From the NCBI GenBank assembly GCA_944326855.1, contig CALVFO010000001.1, forward strand, positions 1-64,000: a stretch of DNA of 64,000 nt. Reading direction: 5' to 3'. Position 1 is the first letter of the stretch. Each line of letters begins with the position of its first letter. This stretch comes from an uncultured Alistipes sp. (lineage in GTDB: Bacteria; Bacteroidota; Bacteroidia; Bacteroidales; Rikenellaceae). Below the pieces are notes generated by a model that saw nothing but the letters and a program-made list of their open reading frames with translations, had not been told where the DNA came from and made no database searches. Shown piece by piece: positions 8,250 to 16,881 of the stretch. The position numbers were made by a program, and so were the translations under genes.

Positions 8250-10157
8250 CTACTCGATCTCCTCCAGCCAGATGGCCTGTCCACCCGAAGGATACATCTT
8301 CACGGGAAGCACCGTCCGGGAATCCACCTCCCGGGTTTCCACGATCACTTTCGTCCGGGTGGCCATTTTCTTGTCGCCGTCCCGATAGATATGAGCCCGG
8401 TAACGCTTGCCTTCCGGCAGAAAATCGAGCGCCACTTTCAACTCCTTCCCTTCGAGCCCGGCCATCGAACCCACGAACCAATCCGAGCCACTGCGCCGGG
8501 CCACCGTAATATACTCGCCGATACGACCATTCAATACCCGGGTGTCATCCCACACCGTCGGAACCCGATCGAAAAATTCCAGCTCCGGTTCCTCTCCGCA
8601 ATCCGACGGGCGGTCATACCAATAAAGGAACTGTAACGGGCTGTAATAAACCACGGCGATGGCCAACTGATGAGCCGAGGTGGTTTTCAATTCCCGTTTG
8701 CCAAGTTCGATTTGATCCAAGCGCTGCGGATCGTACTTGTCGAAATCCCGGTAATAATACGCGATGGTGTAGTCGGCAGCCCCAGCGATGAAACGCGTGA
8801 ACGGCAAGATCAGGTTATTGCGTGCATCGGGCATCTCTTCATTGCCGCGAATCCCTTCCTGCGTCAACAGGTTGGGATAAGTCCGCGAAAAACCTGTCGG
8901 TCGGTATTCGTCGTGAATATCGACCATCAGTTGATAACGAGCACATTTCTTTACCGCTTCGTGCATCCATTTGGTCCACATGTGAGAGCCCACCTGCACG
9001 AAACCGAATTTAATCCCTTTGATGCCCCAGCGGTGGTACAACGGCAACAACGTATCGAGCTGTGCAGCCAAAGCCCGCTGATTGACATACAGCCACACCC
9101 CGATTCCCCGATCGTTGGCGTAACGGACCACCTCTTCCAAGTCCAGATCGTTGACCGGATTACGCAACGGATCGACCGTAACGGTCGTCGCATCCGAAGC
9201 CTTGGAATATTCGTAACCGTACCATCCGGCATCGAAATGCACGTACTGCATATGGTGTTTGACCGCAAAATCGACCAGATCTTTACCGCCCTGGGTCGTC
9301 AGCGTCACTTCGCGCATCACCTTCCCCGGACGAATCCACCACGGATATTCAATCTCACAGGGAGGATTCAGATTCAGCAACAGATAGTTGCGTTCCAACA
9401 GTTGCCCGGGTTCCTCGGCCACCATCATTACCCGCCAGGGCGTATCGAAAGGAGCGATTTCATCCACCGCCCCGTACATCGAGCTGACCACCGTATTGGG
9501 TTTGTCGGCCGACAAATCGAATTTCGTTCGGGCATAGTCGACCACCTGTGCTTCGGTCAGACACAGGTACAGGTCTCCGGGTAATTCCAGCACCAACGGA
9601 CGATCGGTTTCGGTCGGCCAATCCTTCAGGGGCAACTTGGCATATTCGGTCTGCGCCCGGGGGGTATGATAAGCCCATGTCCCTTCCGGCAGGGTGTATT
9701 CGGTATACTCCCGATCGATATGCAGATAACCGCCTCCCTCCAGGAAACGATATCGGAACGCCATCCCTTCGTCATAGGCCCGAATTTCCAGCATCAGCTT
9801 GATCTGATTCCGATCCCGGTCTTTCAAGCCACCGAAAGTAGCCCGGTAAACGTTGTAACGATCGGGAATTTCGCTCCGCTCGCCATAGATCGGCTTCCAG
9901 GACTGGTCGTACGAATCGGTTTCGACCCCTTCCAGAACCATATCCCGATTCCAGTCGACATTTCCGTTAATCCCCAGAGGCGATTCCAGAATCACGGGAG
10001 TTCCTTTGTACGACAAACTGTACGAGGGACTTCCCTCCCGCAAATGGACATTCATCACCAGATTTCCATCCGGAGAGACGGCCTTCACGATCTCGGTCGC
10101 CGAAACTCCCCAACACAGGCCCCACAGGCCTACCAACAGGCAAACAAATTTTTTCAT
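8250..10157 (-). CDS. Secreted GH97 family glycoside hydrolase (alpha-glucosidase/alpha-galactosidase)
   Basis: A 635-residue exported enzyme with a signal peptide (about residues 1-20), an N-terminal beta-sandwich (about 25-270), a (beta/alpha)8 barrel (about 280-530) and a C-terminal beta domain, the usual GH97 layout. The barrel contains HFDAGWYGYE (307-316), DIHDE (413-417) and the RTYPNLLTQEGIRGNE run (425-440) with E434 and E440. At the loop where retaining members carry an Asp nucleophile this protein reads KFGF (383-386), with Gly. From memory this fits the inverting, SusB-like subgroup, hence alpha-glucosidase, but that needs an alignment. No SusC/SusD pair is adjacent. Confidence 0.93.
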   Translation of the reverse strand: MKKFVCLLVGLWGLCWGVSATEIVKAVSPDGNLVMNVHLREGSPSYSLSYKGTPVILESPLGINGNVDWNRDMVLEGVETDSYDQSWKPIYGERSEIPDRYNVYRATFGGLKDRDRNQIKLMLEIRAYDEGMAFRYRFLEGGGYLHIDREYTEYTLPEGTWAYHTPRAQTEYAKLPLKDWPTETDRPLVLELPGDLYLCLTEAQVVDYARTKFDLSADKPNTVVSSMYGAVDEIAPFDTPWRVMMVAEEPGQLLERNYLLLNLNPPCEIEYPWWIRPGKVMREVTLTTQGGKDLVDFAVKHHMQYVHFDAGWYGYEYSKASDATTVTVDPLRNPVNDLDLEEVVRYANDRGIGVWLYVNQRALAAQLDTLLPLYHRWGIKGIKFGFVQVGSHMWTKWMHEAVKKCARYQLMVDIHDEYRPTGFSRTYPNLLTQEGIRGNEEMPDARNNLILPFTRFIAGAADYTIAYYYRDFDKYDPQRLDQIELGKRELKTTSAHQLAIAVVYYSPLQFLYWYDRPSDCGEEPELEFFDRVPTVWDDTRVLNGRIGEYITVARRSGSDWFVGSMAGLEGKELKVALDFLPEGKRYRAHIYRDGDKKMATRTKVIVETREVDSRTVLPVKMYPSGGQAIWLEEIE

Positions 10158-10375
10158 CGATCAGATTGGATTCACCGTGACAGCCTCCGAAGGATCTGTC
10201 CCGAAAGTTCAGGCCTTAAAGATAACCAATCCCTGTTAAATTCACAGCGTTCTCCTCCGATTTTCCTGCTACTTCCCGACCACACCGATTTCTTCTCCGC
10301 CCCGTTTTCGTCTCGGTTTTCCGCTACCAACGGATTTTTCAGGGCCGAAAATCCAAATTTTTCCGACAGATTCGG

Positions 10376-10383
10376 TACCTTTG
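10376..10383 (+). promoter_or_regulatory. Candidate -7 promoter box for the DUF6125 gene
   Basis: TACCTTTG matches TAnnTTTG, 40 bases before the ATG at 10423. No -33 TTTG at the expected spacing was seen. Confidence 0.5.
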
Positions 10384-10422
10384 TTCGATTTTAACACTCG
10401 AAAAATTCAAGCAGCGATTCTC

Positions 10423-10941
10423 ATGATAACCATCGACGATCTCTCCAAAGAACAACTCAAAGAATTGGTCAGGGTCTATGCCCGTAACTTTTTAGCCATC
10501 GACGGAGTTTGGTTCCAGTCGGTGGAACAACAATACGGCATGGCCGAAGCCATGCACCACGACTGCGAAGCCTGGAAACGATATTCGGTCAGCGAAGCCC
10601 GACGCCTCAAAAAGTTTCTGAAACTGGATGAACATCCAGGACTGGAAGGCCTCCGACAGGCTTTCGAATTCCGTTTTTCAGCCTTTGTCAACCCGGCTAT
10701 CGAATACGAATTGCAGGATGACGCCCTGATTTTCAGGGTGGTCGACTGCCAGGTGCAGTCTACCCGCCAACGAAAAGGCATGCCCCTGCACCCCTGTCTG
10801 CAAATCGGGCAGATCGAATATCCCTACTTCGCCCGCACGATCGACGACCGTATCGAATGCGAAGTCATCAGCTGCTACCCGCAGATTACCGATCCGGGCT
10901 GTGCCTGCATTTGGCGCTTTTTTATCCGTCCGGAACAATAA
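10423..10941 (+). CDS. DUF6125-like cytosolic protein of unknown function
   Basis: A 172-residue soluble protein with no signal peptide. It resembles DUF6125-type proteins from anaerobes: an N-terminal helical part (LSKEQLKELVRVYARNFL, then DGVWFQSVEQQYGM) and a C-terminal cysteine-bearing half. Cysteines are at 48, 109, 125, 146, 151, 160 and 162, including GCACIW near the end, which could form a metal site. The start at 10423 follows a -7 box; the ORF extends upstream without a good start. It is monocistronic and lies divergent from GH97. Function is not known to me. Confidence 0.8.
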   Translation: MITIDDLSKEQLKELVRVYARNFLAIDGVWFQSVEQQYGMAEAMHHDCEAWKRYSVSEARRLKKFLKLDEHPGLEGLRQAFEFRFSAFVNPAIEYELQDDALIFRVVDCQVQSTRQRKGMPLHPCLQIGQIEYPYFARTIDDRIECEVISCYPQITDPGCACIWRFFIRPEQ

Positions 10942-11081
10942 GCCGACCGGAGATCGTCCCGCCACTTTTCCATCCGGGAACGATCTCTGAAGCCGCTTGC
11001 ATTTCAGATTCCATCGCCCTTTCCCGCATCCCGGGCCTGCTTTCCGAACCTTTTCCCCGAACACTCCTGCTGAATCCGCAT

Positions 11082-11141
11082 CCCGAGGAACGGCATCCCG
11101 AAAAGCGACATTCCGAAGAGCGGTATGCTGAGGAACGGTAT
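11082..11141. repeat. Four 15-base imperfect tandem repeats
   Basis: Units 11082-11096, 11097-11111, 11112-11126 and 11127-11141 follow CCCGAGGAACGGCAT with 3-5 substitutions each. The array ends one base before the stop codon of the minus-strand gene at 11143. It would encode an HPEER-like pentapeptide repeat on the plus strand, but that ORF has no coding features. Confidence 0.85.
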
Positions 11142-11142
11142 G

Positions 11143-13839
11143 CTAATATTCCACCCGTACCCGCACCTCCGGTTCCGGAGCGGTTATCGTAACGCTCTCC
11201 GTGACGGGATCATACGTTCCTCCGATCACCCGAACCGGCTGCCGTCCCTGCGGATGAGGCAGACGCAAGGTCACACAGGAAGGTTTCCGTCGATCATCAA
11301 GCCGTAACGAGGCCTCGATATATCCCTCGGACAAACGGGAATCTACCCGCAACGTCAGCGCTCCAAAATAACTGCGCACCCCGTCCAACTCGATGGTTTT
11401 CCCATCCTGCAACCAGGCACGGGGAATCGTCCGCAACAAATGCAAGGTATCGCGTTGCTCCATATAAAGCATCCAACGACTCTCCATCAAGAAGTTGGCC
11501 TCTTCATGCGTCTTGTGGGGACTCAACCGGTAGAAATGTTCCCAAAACGAATACGTTTCCCGATCGGCATGAGCCGAAAGGACCGTATAATAGGTATTCA
11601 GGAAAGGTTTGACCATCCCGCGACGAAGTTGATACCAGTTATACCGACTGTAATAAGGCTGGCTGAAAGGTGAATTTCCTTGTAGCAGCAACTCTCCATA
11701 ATAATCCGCCATCTGAGATGCGGCTTTTTCTTCCGGATCGATCACTTCGCAGAAAACCAGATACAACGGGCCCAACAACCCGTCGGGAGCCGTAAAGGTC
11801 CCATGGGAACGGAACACTTCCGCTTTCCGATAAAGCAGTCGGGGCGCATCGGCTTCCGTCCAGGGCGGAACCGTCGGAGACCAGGTTCCATCCCCCAACG
11901 GAACGATCGGTGAACGGGACATGCTTTCAAAAAACGACGATCGGATATCCTGTTTCCAGGCCTCGGCTTCCCGGGCATATTCCGAGGCCTGCTCGTAGCC
12001 CAACGCCCCCAATACCTCGGCCATACGACTCAAACCCAGATAACTGTATCCATTAAGCATAAACTGATGATACGGATCGACCGGATCGGCAACCTTCCCT
12101 TCGACCATTCCGTACCCTCGTCCGCGCAACTCTTCCCGCTTGTTGCGATTCCGCCAATCGATCAGAAAATTGCAAGCCTTCATCAAACGGGGAGCCACCT
12201 GGCGGATCCATGTACTGTCGAGCGTATACCGATAATATTCCCCGATCGACCACAGGGCCGCCCCCGTTTCCACGGTATAACCATTGAAATTCTCGATTTG
12301 TCCGTTTTCTTTCTGGGTCACCAGAAAATAGTTCAACGAACGACGGGCCTGTTCGTCCAACCCCATCGAAAGATAATACTGGATAATCGGAGCACTTTCG
12401 GTTCCGATCGGACCATATACCCCTACATTGGGTGAAAGCGTTTCGTCGGATTCCCGCCCGAAAGTAATCATGTCCAGATGCAGCAAACCGGCCCGAAGCA
12501 TCTCGTCGATCCGACGTTCCGGAACCCGAATATAAGCAGCCGCCGCTAACTTGTGCTCCCAGTAAGCGACACTTTCAGCATATTTACGCTCGAAAGGAAC
12601 TTCCGCCAACCTTTGGGCCCGATCCTCGTTCAAAGGTTCATGCGGCACATAAAAATCGAAATGCACCCGTTCGCCCGGCTGTAACAAAACAGCCAATTCT
12701 TCCTGAGGCATAGGCTTCCCCTCGTAACGGGACACACAAAAAACCCGTTGCGGCGCATAACGGGAAAAGCCCTGCCGGGCATCGAAGACATACGACCATT
12801 TGTTATTCCCCGGACGAGGCACTTTCATCCAGGCATAACGGGGAACCGATCCGGTATTCTCGATCTCGGTACGACAATAGAAAACCGTCTCCTCGGGTTC
12901 GCTCCACGCCGCTACCTTCGCGTCGACTTCAGCTTTCCGGTCGGCCGGGAAAACCCGGTTCGAAAATTTATCGGCAATCTCAAAATCAGTTCCCTGTACC
13001 GTACCGGCCGTCAGTTCCGATCGTTCGAAGGCCACAAAAGCCACGCTATGATAACGTATGTCGTCGTCCTGCAAGACCGAATGGTAAACGGGCAATGCCC
13101 CCTGTTCCAGATAACGGGAGATATTATTGTACGGACCGATACCCCGTCCCAAAGCATATCGATAGAAGACATCCTCATTATTGCTCTCGGGTAAGCGGGA
13201 CGGTGTGGTGGAGAAAATCGGTTTCAGCACCTTGTCTTCCTGAAAATTTTCCTGCGATTCCTCACTCAATTCGAACATTCGCACATCACGTGTCAGACCC
13301 AGCCAGATGGGCACCTGCATGCAGCGGGTTTTCGGAGCGACCGCTTCGAAAGAGGCTTCCGGACGCTGTTCGATGCGTTGTCGCTTGGTACTATCACCAC
13401 GCTGACGCACCGCAGCGAACACTTCATCATACGAACGTCGATCCTCGGCCGGCAAGACCGCTACCCCATACAGGGGAAGGCAGATTGGATAATCGGCATT
13501 CACGTCCCGCAGAAAAAACGAGAAGGACCCCGAATCCGTTGCGACCTGAACCACCGTAGTCCCGGTGCCAGCCCCTTCCGAAATCCCTTCCAGGGCGATC
13601 TCCAACCGGGCTTTTCCTCCTGGATCTGCCCGAAATTCGTGATTTTCGATCCACAGAGCCCCCTCTTGGACGTACAACCCGGATATCCGGCCCGAATCGA
13701 CTTCAATCGATCCCCGAGCAGGGACTCGGTTCCAAACCACCGAAATTCGATCCGACCGATCGTTTATCGGGACCGCAAACGCGTTCTGCGCTGCCAGGCA
13801 TACCTCGAGCGCCAATCCTAAAAGCCAGATTTTACGCAT
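11143..13839 (-). CDS. Secreted six-hairpin glycosidase-like protein of unknown activity
   Basis: An 898-residue exported protein with a signal peptide (about 1-22). Residues about 25-430 are beta-rich and look like one or two N-terminal sandwich domains. From about 440 to 790 the sequence reads as an (alpha/alpha)6 toroid, with motifs usual in GH63/GH78-type six-hairpin enzymes: SAPIIQYYLSMGLDEQARRS, ENGQIENFNGYTVETGAALW, and FTAPDGLLGPLYLV. A C-terminal beta domain (about 800-898) follows. Candidate acids are the E and D in these motifs, but I cannot name the catalytic pair. The GH family and substrate are unknown to me. Confidence 0.8.
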   Translation of the reverse strand: MRKIWLLGLALEVCLAAQNAFAVPINDRSDRISVVWNRVPARGSIEVDSGRISGLYVQEGALWIENHEFRADPGGKARLEIALEGISEGAGTGTTVVQVATDSGSFSFFLRDVNADYPICLPLYGVAVLPAEDRRSYDEVFAAVRQRGDSTKRQRIEQRPEASFEAVAPKTRCMQVPIWLGLTRDVRMFELSEESQENFQEDKVLKPIFSTTPSRLPESNNEDVFYRYALGRGIGPYNNISRYLEQGALPVYHSVLQDDDIRYHSVAFVAFERSELTAGTVQGTDFEIADKFSNRVFPADRKAEVDAKVAAWSEPEETVFYCRTEIENTGSVPRYAWMKVPRPGNNKWSYVFDARQGFSRYAPQRVFCVSRYEGKPMPQEELAVLLQPGERVHFDFYVPHEPLNEDRAQRLAEVPFERKYAESVAYWEHKLAAAAYIRVPERRIDEMLRAGLLHLDMITFGRESDETLSPNVGVYGPIGTESAPIIQYYLSMGLDEQARRSLNYFLVTQKENGQIENFNGYTVETGAALWSIGEYYRYTLDSTWIRQVAPRLMKACNFLIDWRNRNKREELRGRGYGMVEGKVADPVDPYHQFMLNGYSYLGLSRMAEVLGALGYEQASEYAREAEAWKQDIRSSFFESMSRSPIVPLGDGTWSPTVPPWTEADAPRLLYRKAEVFRSHGTFTAPDGLLGPLYLVFCEVIDPEEKAASQMADYYGELLLQGNSPFSQPYYSRYNWYQLRRGMVKPFLNTYYTVLSAHADRETYSFWEHFYRLSPHKTHEEANFLMESRWMLYMEQRDTLHLLRTIPRAWLQDGKTIELDGVRSYFGALTLRVDSRLSEGYIEASLRLDDRRKPSCVTLRLPHPQGRQPVRVIGGTYDPVTESVTITAPEPEVRVRVEY

Positions 13840-13941
13840 AATCGTTGAAAATGGGATAGTAGTTCTTCAATGATACAAAAGAAAATTTTCCATTAAAATT
13901 AAAAAAATTCCCGCACAGAAAAAAGAGGAACTCCCAAAACG

Positions 13942-13974
13942 AAAAAGGCGTCAGGGAAACCCTAACGCCTTTTT
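13942..13974 (-). terminator. Intrinsic terminator after tRNA-Met
   Basis: AAAAAGGCGT and ACGCCTTTTT flank an inner AGGG/CCCT pair with an AAA loop, giving a 14-bp stem (one C/A mismatch) with T-runs on both strands. It begins 5 bases past the tRNA 3' end. Confidence 0.85.
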
Positions 13975-13979
13975 CGGAG

Positions 13980-14053
13980 TAGCGAGTCTGAGACTTGAAC
14001 TCAGGACCTCATGATTATGAATCATGCGCTCTGACCAGCTGAGCTAACTCGCC
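13980..14053 (-). tRNA. tRNA-Met (anticodon CAU)
   Basis: A 74-base cloverleaf on the minus strand: acceptor GGCGAGT paired with ACTCGCT (first pair G-U), a D arm with AGCTCAGCTGGTCAGAGC, anticodon stem CATGA/TCATG with loop TTCATAA (anticodon at 14017-14019), and a T arm with GTTCAAG. The discriminator is A and CCA is not encoded. A CAU anticodon could also be tRNA-Ile2 (lysidine-modified), but this one resembles an elongator Met. It has a full promoter upstream and a terminator downstream. Confidence 0.93.
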
Positions 14054-14063
14054 ATTGCGACTG

Positions 14064-14094
14064 CAAAAGTAATCAATATTTCTTTCCACGCAAA
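14064..14094 (-). promoter_or_regulatory. Full Bacteroidota-type promoter for tRNA-Met
   Basis: On the minus strand a TTTG (14091-14094) is followed after 19 bases by TACTTTTG (14064-14071), matching the -33/-7 consensus. The -7 box ends 11 bases before the tRNA 5' end. Confidence 0.8.
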
Positions 14095-14240
14095 TTCTTC
14101 ACCCCGTTTTTCGGAAAAAAATCCGCAAATCGGCCCGAATCCATTCCCTCCAATCCTTTCTTTCCCGTTCTTTTTCTCGGCTTTTCCCCTTCCGGATTAA
14201 AAATTAAACCAAAATAAACATATCCTTTTGCAGAAAGCCA

Positions 14241-14248
14241 TATCTTTG
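14241..14248 (+). promoter_or_regulatory. Candidate -7 promoter box for the alkaline phosphatase
   Basis: TATCTTTG matches TAnnTTTG, 39 bases before the ATG at 14287. No -33 element was seen at the usual spacing. Confidence 0.55.
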
Positions 14249-14286
14249 CCTGTCGGATATCAATCTGCATTTACGGAAGTCATACC

Positions 14287-15411
14287 ATGAAAAAAATCGT
14301 TTTATACATCATGCTGGCCGGCATCTTGGGAGCCTGCCAGCACACGGATTCACTTTCTTCACAAAATACGGGCACCGATTCCGTCCGCAATGTCATTCTG
14401 ATGATCGGAGACGGCATGGGACTGGGACATGTATGCGTCACCATGAAGGCCAGCGACCATCCGTTAGCGATCCAACGCGCTCAATATATCGGTCTTCAGA
14501 CCACCCGGTCGGCTTCGAGTGAAGTGACCGACTCGGGGGCTGCAGGAACAGCCCTGGCTACCGGAACCAAAACCCGCAACGGATCGATCAGTGTCGATAC
14601 CCTCGACCGACCGCTTCGTTCGATTCTCCAACGGGCCGAAACCGCCGGCCTGGCCACCGGAGTCATCGCCACCTACTCGATCACCGATGCCACACCGGCT
14701 GCTTTTGTCGCCCATAACTCCGACCGGGCTCAGGAAGAAGCCATCGCCGAAGATTTTCTGAAAACCGATGTCGACCTGTTTATCGGCGGCGGTCGCCTCA
14801 GGTTCGAACAACGCGCCGACGGACGTAACCTCTCGGACGAATTGCGCGCCAAAGGATATCACATATTCTACACCCTGGACAGTCTGCCAACCCTCGAACA
14901 GGGAACCGCAGGCGTTTTGCTGGCCGACAACAAACTGCCCAGCATGCAGCAGGGCCGGGGAGACATACTTCCCCGAGCCACTTCGGAAGCCCTGCGCATT
15001 TTATCCCGGAACAGCTCGAAAGGATTTTTCGTAATGATCGAAGGCTCTCAGATAGACGGGGAAGCCCACCACAACGATGCCGAATCGATGGTTCGGGAAG
15101 TAATCGATTTCGACAACGCCATACGGATCGCCATGGACTTCGCGGACCAACATCCCGGTACGTTGGTACTGGTCACCGCCGATCATGAAACCGGAGGAGT
15201 CGCTCTTCCTTCGGACAACGACGTCATATTGTTCGGGAAAGCGCAGCCTGGGGATGGCAATCATGCACAAACGGTCTTCGCCTCCAAAGGCCATACCGCC
15301 GCCATGGTTCCCATCTATGCATACGGTACGGGGGCCGAACGATTTGCCGGCATGATGGACAACACCGACATTCCCAAACGGATTGCCGAACTGATGGCTC
15401 TGCCGGAATAA
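14287..15411 (+). CDS. Alkaline phosphatase, lipoprotein
   Basis: A 374-residue PhoA-family phosphomonoesterase that releases phosphate from organic esters outside the cytoplasm. An N-terminal signal ends in the lipobox LGAC (Cys17), so it is probably anchored in the envelope. The catalytic core shows the metal-binding ILMIGDGMG (38-45), the phosphorylated Ser83 in VTDSGAAGTALATG, EGSQIDGEAHHND and TADHETGG with their Zn ligands, and a late GHTA His. It is transcribed alone from a -7 box and converges on L31. Confidence 0.95.
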   Translation: MKKIVLYIMLAGILGACQHTDSLSSQNTGTDSVRNVILMIGDGMGLGHVCVTMKASDHPLAIQRAQYIGLQTTRSASSEVTDSGAAGTALATGTKTRNGSISVDTLDRPLRSILQRAETAGLATGVIATYSITDATPAAFVAHNSDRAQEEAIAEDFLKTDVDLFIGGGRLRFEQRADGRNLSDELRAKGYHIFYTLDSLPTLEQGTAGVLLADNKLPSMQQGRGDILPRATSEALRILSRNSSKGFFVMIEGSQIDGEAHHNDAESMVREVIDFDNAIRIAMDFADQHPGTLVLVTADHETGGVALPSDNDVILFGKAQPGDGNHAQTVFASKGHTAAMVPIYAYGTGAERFAGMMDNTDIPKRIAELMALPE

Positions 15412-15540
15412 AAACGATCGGGGCCATCAAACGGCAACCTATCTCATAGCAAGTTCAGACCTACAAATCGTCGGGATCCGAGACCCGGGATTCGAAACGA
15501 GTCGATGATACCGATTAAGGAGATACCCCATAAGATCACA

Positions 15541-15573
15541 AAAAAGCCGTGCTGCTGAGCAGCACGGCTTTTT
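15541..15573. terminator. Bidirectional intrinsic terminator, phosphatase / L31
   Basis: A perfect 14-bp stem (15541-15554 with 15560-15573), a 5-base loop, and runs of A and T at the ends. It lies 24 bases after the L31 stop (minus) and about 130 bases after the phosphatase stop (plus). Confidence 0.88.
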
Positions 15574-15596
15574 AAATTTCGGAGAAAACGGCCCGA

Positions 15597-15866
15597 TTAC
15601 TTCTTGGCAGCTTTCTTATCGTAGTGTTTTTGATAACGGCTCATAAACTTATCAACACGTCCAGCGGTGTCAACCAACTTCATCTTACCGGTGTAGAACG
15701 GGTGAGAGGTGTTGGAAATTTCCATCTTGTACAAGGGATAGGTTTCGCCATTCACTTCGATGGTTTCTTTGCTCTGAATGGCGGACCGGCACAAAAACAC
15801 ATGATCATTCGACATATCCTTGAATGCTACGACCCGATAATTTTCCGGATGGATACCCTTTTTCAT
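15597..15866 (-). CDS. rpmE2: 50S ribosomal protein L31 type B
   Basis: An 89-residue ribosomal large-subunit protein: MKKGIHPENYRVVAFKDMS start, then SNTSHPFYTGK and the VDKFMSRYQK tail. It lacks the CxxC zinc pairs of the C+ L31 form; only one Cys is present. This C- type is used alone by many Bacteroidota. The basic end KKAAKK is usual. It is a single gene with promoter and terminator. Confidence 0.97.
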   Translation of the reverse strand: MKKGIHPENYRVVAFKDMSNDHVFLCRSAIQSKETIEVNGETYPLYKMEISNTSHPFYTGKMKLVDTAGRVDKFMSRYQKHYDKKAAKK

Positions 15867-15898
15867 GTTTTTTGTTTTTTAAATTATGTTAGCGGACG

Positions 15899-15929
15899 CA
15901 AAGATAAGAACTCTTTCGGCAATTCCAAA
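15899..15929 (-). promoter_or_regulatory. Full Bacteroidota-type promoter for L31
   Basis: On the minus strand TTTG (15926-15929), a 19-base spacer and TATCTTTG (15899-15906) match both consensus elements, about 33 bases before the L31 start. Confidence 0.8.
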
Positions 15930-15967
15930 ACAATTCGGCCAAAAAACCTTTCCCTTGTCCCCTTTTA

Positions 15968-16858
15968 TCACTTATAACTGATAACAAGCACTTTGGAATA
16001 TTCCCAGAATTTCGCCTTATCGGTAATCTTCAGACTCTCGAACGTACCGTCGGAATTCATGACCCAATCATAGGAGCCGGCCGGATGGGAACTGACCAAA
16101 GAAGCCTTTTTCTGCCCCACCATCACCTCGTCCAAAAGCCGCAAATCAACCTGCGTGAAACTTTCCAAACTCCGGTTTTCGTTGATTTTCAACGTCCGAC
16201 CAATAAATCCGCGTTTATATACGATCTCCTTGGAAAGCAATTCTTTCTCCGAACCTACAATATAATACACCGTATTGAGTGCATCGGAAGCCGATTTTAC
16301 CTCGCCCGCCAACGTCTCCTTCTGCTGATTCAGATCGGTCACCTGGGTACTCAAATCCGACACCTGAGTGTCGAGCTCGCTGACCCGCGTCTCCATATTC
16401 TGCAAATTTCCTTTGAGCATACGGATTTCCTGATCCTTTTCCTCAACCTGACGATCCAGTTGAGCGATCATTTTCTCCAACCCGGCAATCTTGACGTTGG
16501 CGCCCTTGAGGGCTGCGGCAGAACGCTGCAAACGGGCTATCGTCTCCCGGTTCTGCAACAACAATTGATCGATGGCTTCGATATCCTGACTGATCTGGGT
16601 GGTCGATTGAGGACGATATTCGCTGTCCGCCGAATTCTGAACAATCAACTTTTCCCTCGTCTTGATGGCATCCAGATTCTCGGCGATGGCATTCATCGCC
16701 GTAAACACATTGTTCATCATCGAATCCTTCTGGACCAACAACGTAGTAAGCGAATCCCGCTCACGAACCAACTGCTCGTTCTGGCTGCCCGTACCCGTAC
16801 AACCTACCAACGGCAGCAAAACAAGCCACCCATAAAAGATCTTTCTCATCATGATCAT
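15968..16858 (-). CDS. Coiled-coil lipoprotein
   Basis: A 296-residue envelope protein. The signal ends in lipobox LVGC (Cys about 20). Residues about 25-190 are a long coiled coil with heptad-like segments and repeated STQV/DTQV steps (SELDTQVSDLSTQVTDLNQQ). A compact C-terminal domain (about 200-296) follows, containing YYIVGSEKELLSKEIVYKRG. That C-terminal pattern recurs in Bacteroidota lipoproteins, some named Cbp1-type collagen-binding adhesins; I recall the name but cannot verify the match. It is 23 bases downstream of the small barrel gene, so probably one transcript. Its function is not established. Confidence 0.75.
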   Translation of the reverse strand: MIMMRKIFYGWLVLLPLVGCTGTGSQNEQLVRERDSLTTLLVQKDSMMNNVFTAMNAIAENLDAIKTREKLIVQNSADSEYRPQSTTQISQDIEAIDQLLLQNRETIARLQRSAAALKGANVKIAGLEKMIAQLDRQVEEKDQEIRMLKGNLQNMETRVSELDTQVSDLSTQVTDLNQQKETLAGEVKSASDALNTVYYIVGSEKELLSKEIVYKRGFIGRTLKINENRSLESFTQVDLRLLDEVMVGQKKASLVSSHPAGSYDWVMNSDGTFESLKITDKAKFWEYSKVLVISYK

Positions 16859-16881
16859 TGCTAATTTAACCGGTTCTTCGC

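Noticed and set aside
11082..11141. Repeat array as a CRISPR
   Set aside because: Units are contiguous 15-base tandem repeats without spacers, and no cas gene is in the window.
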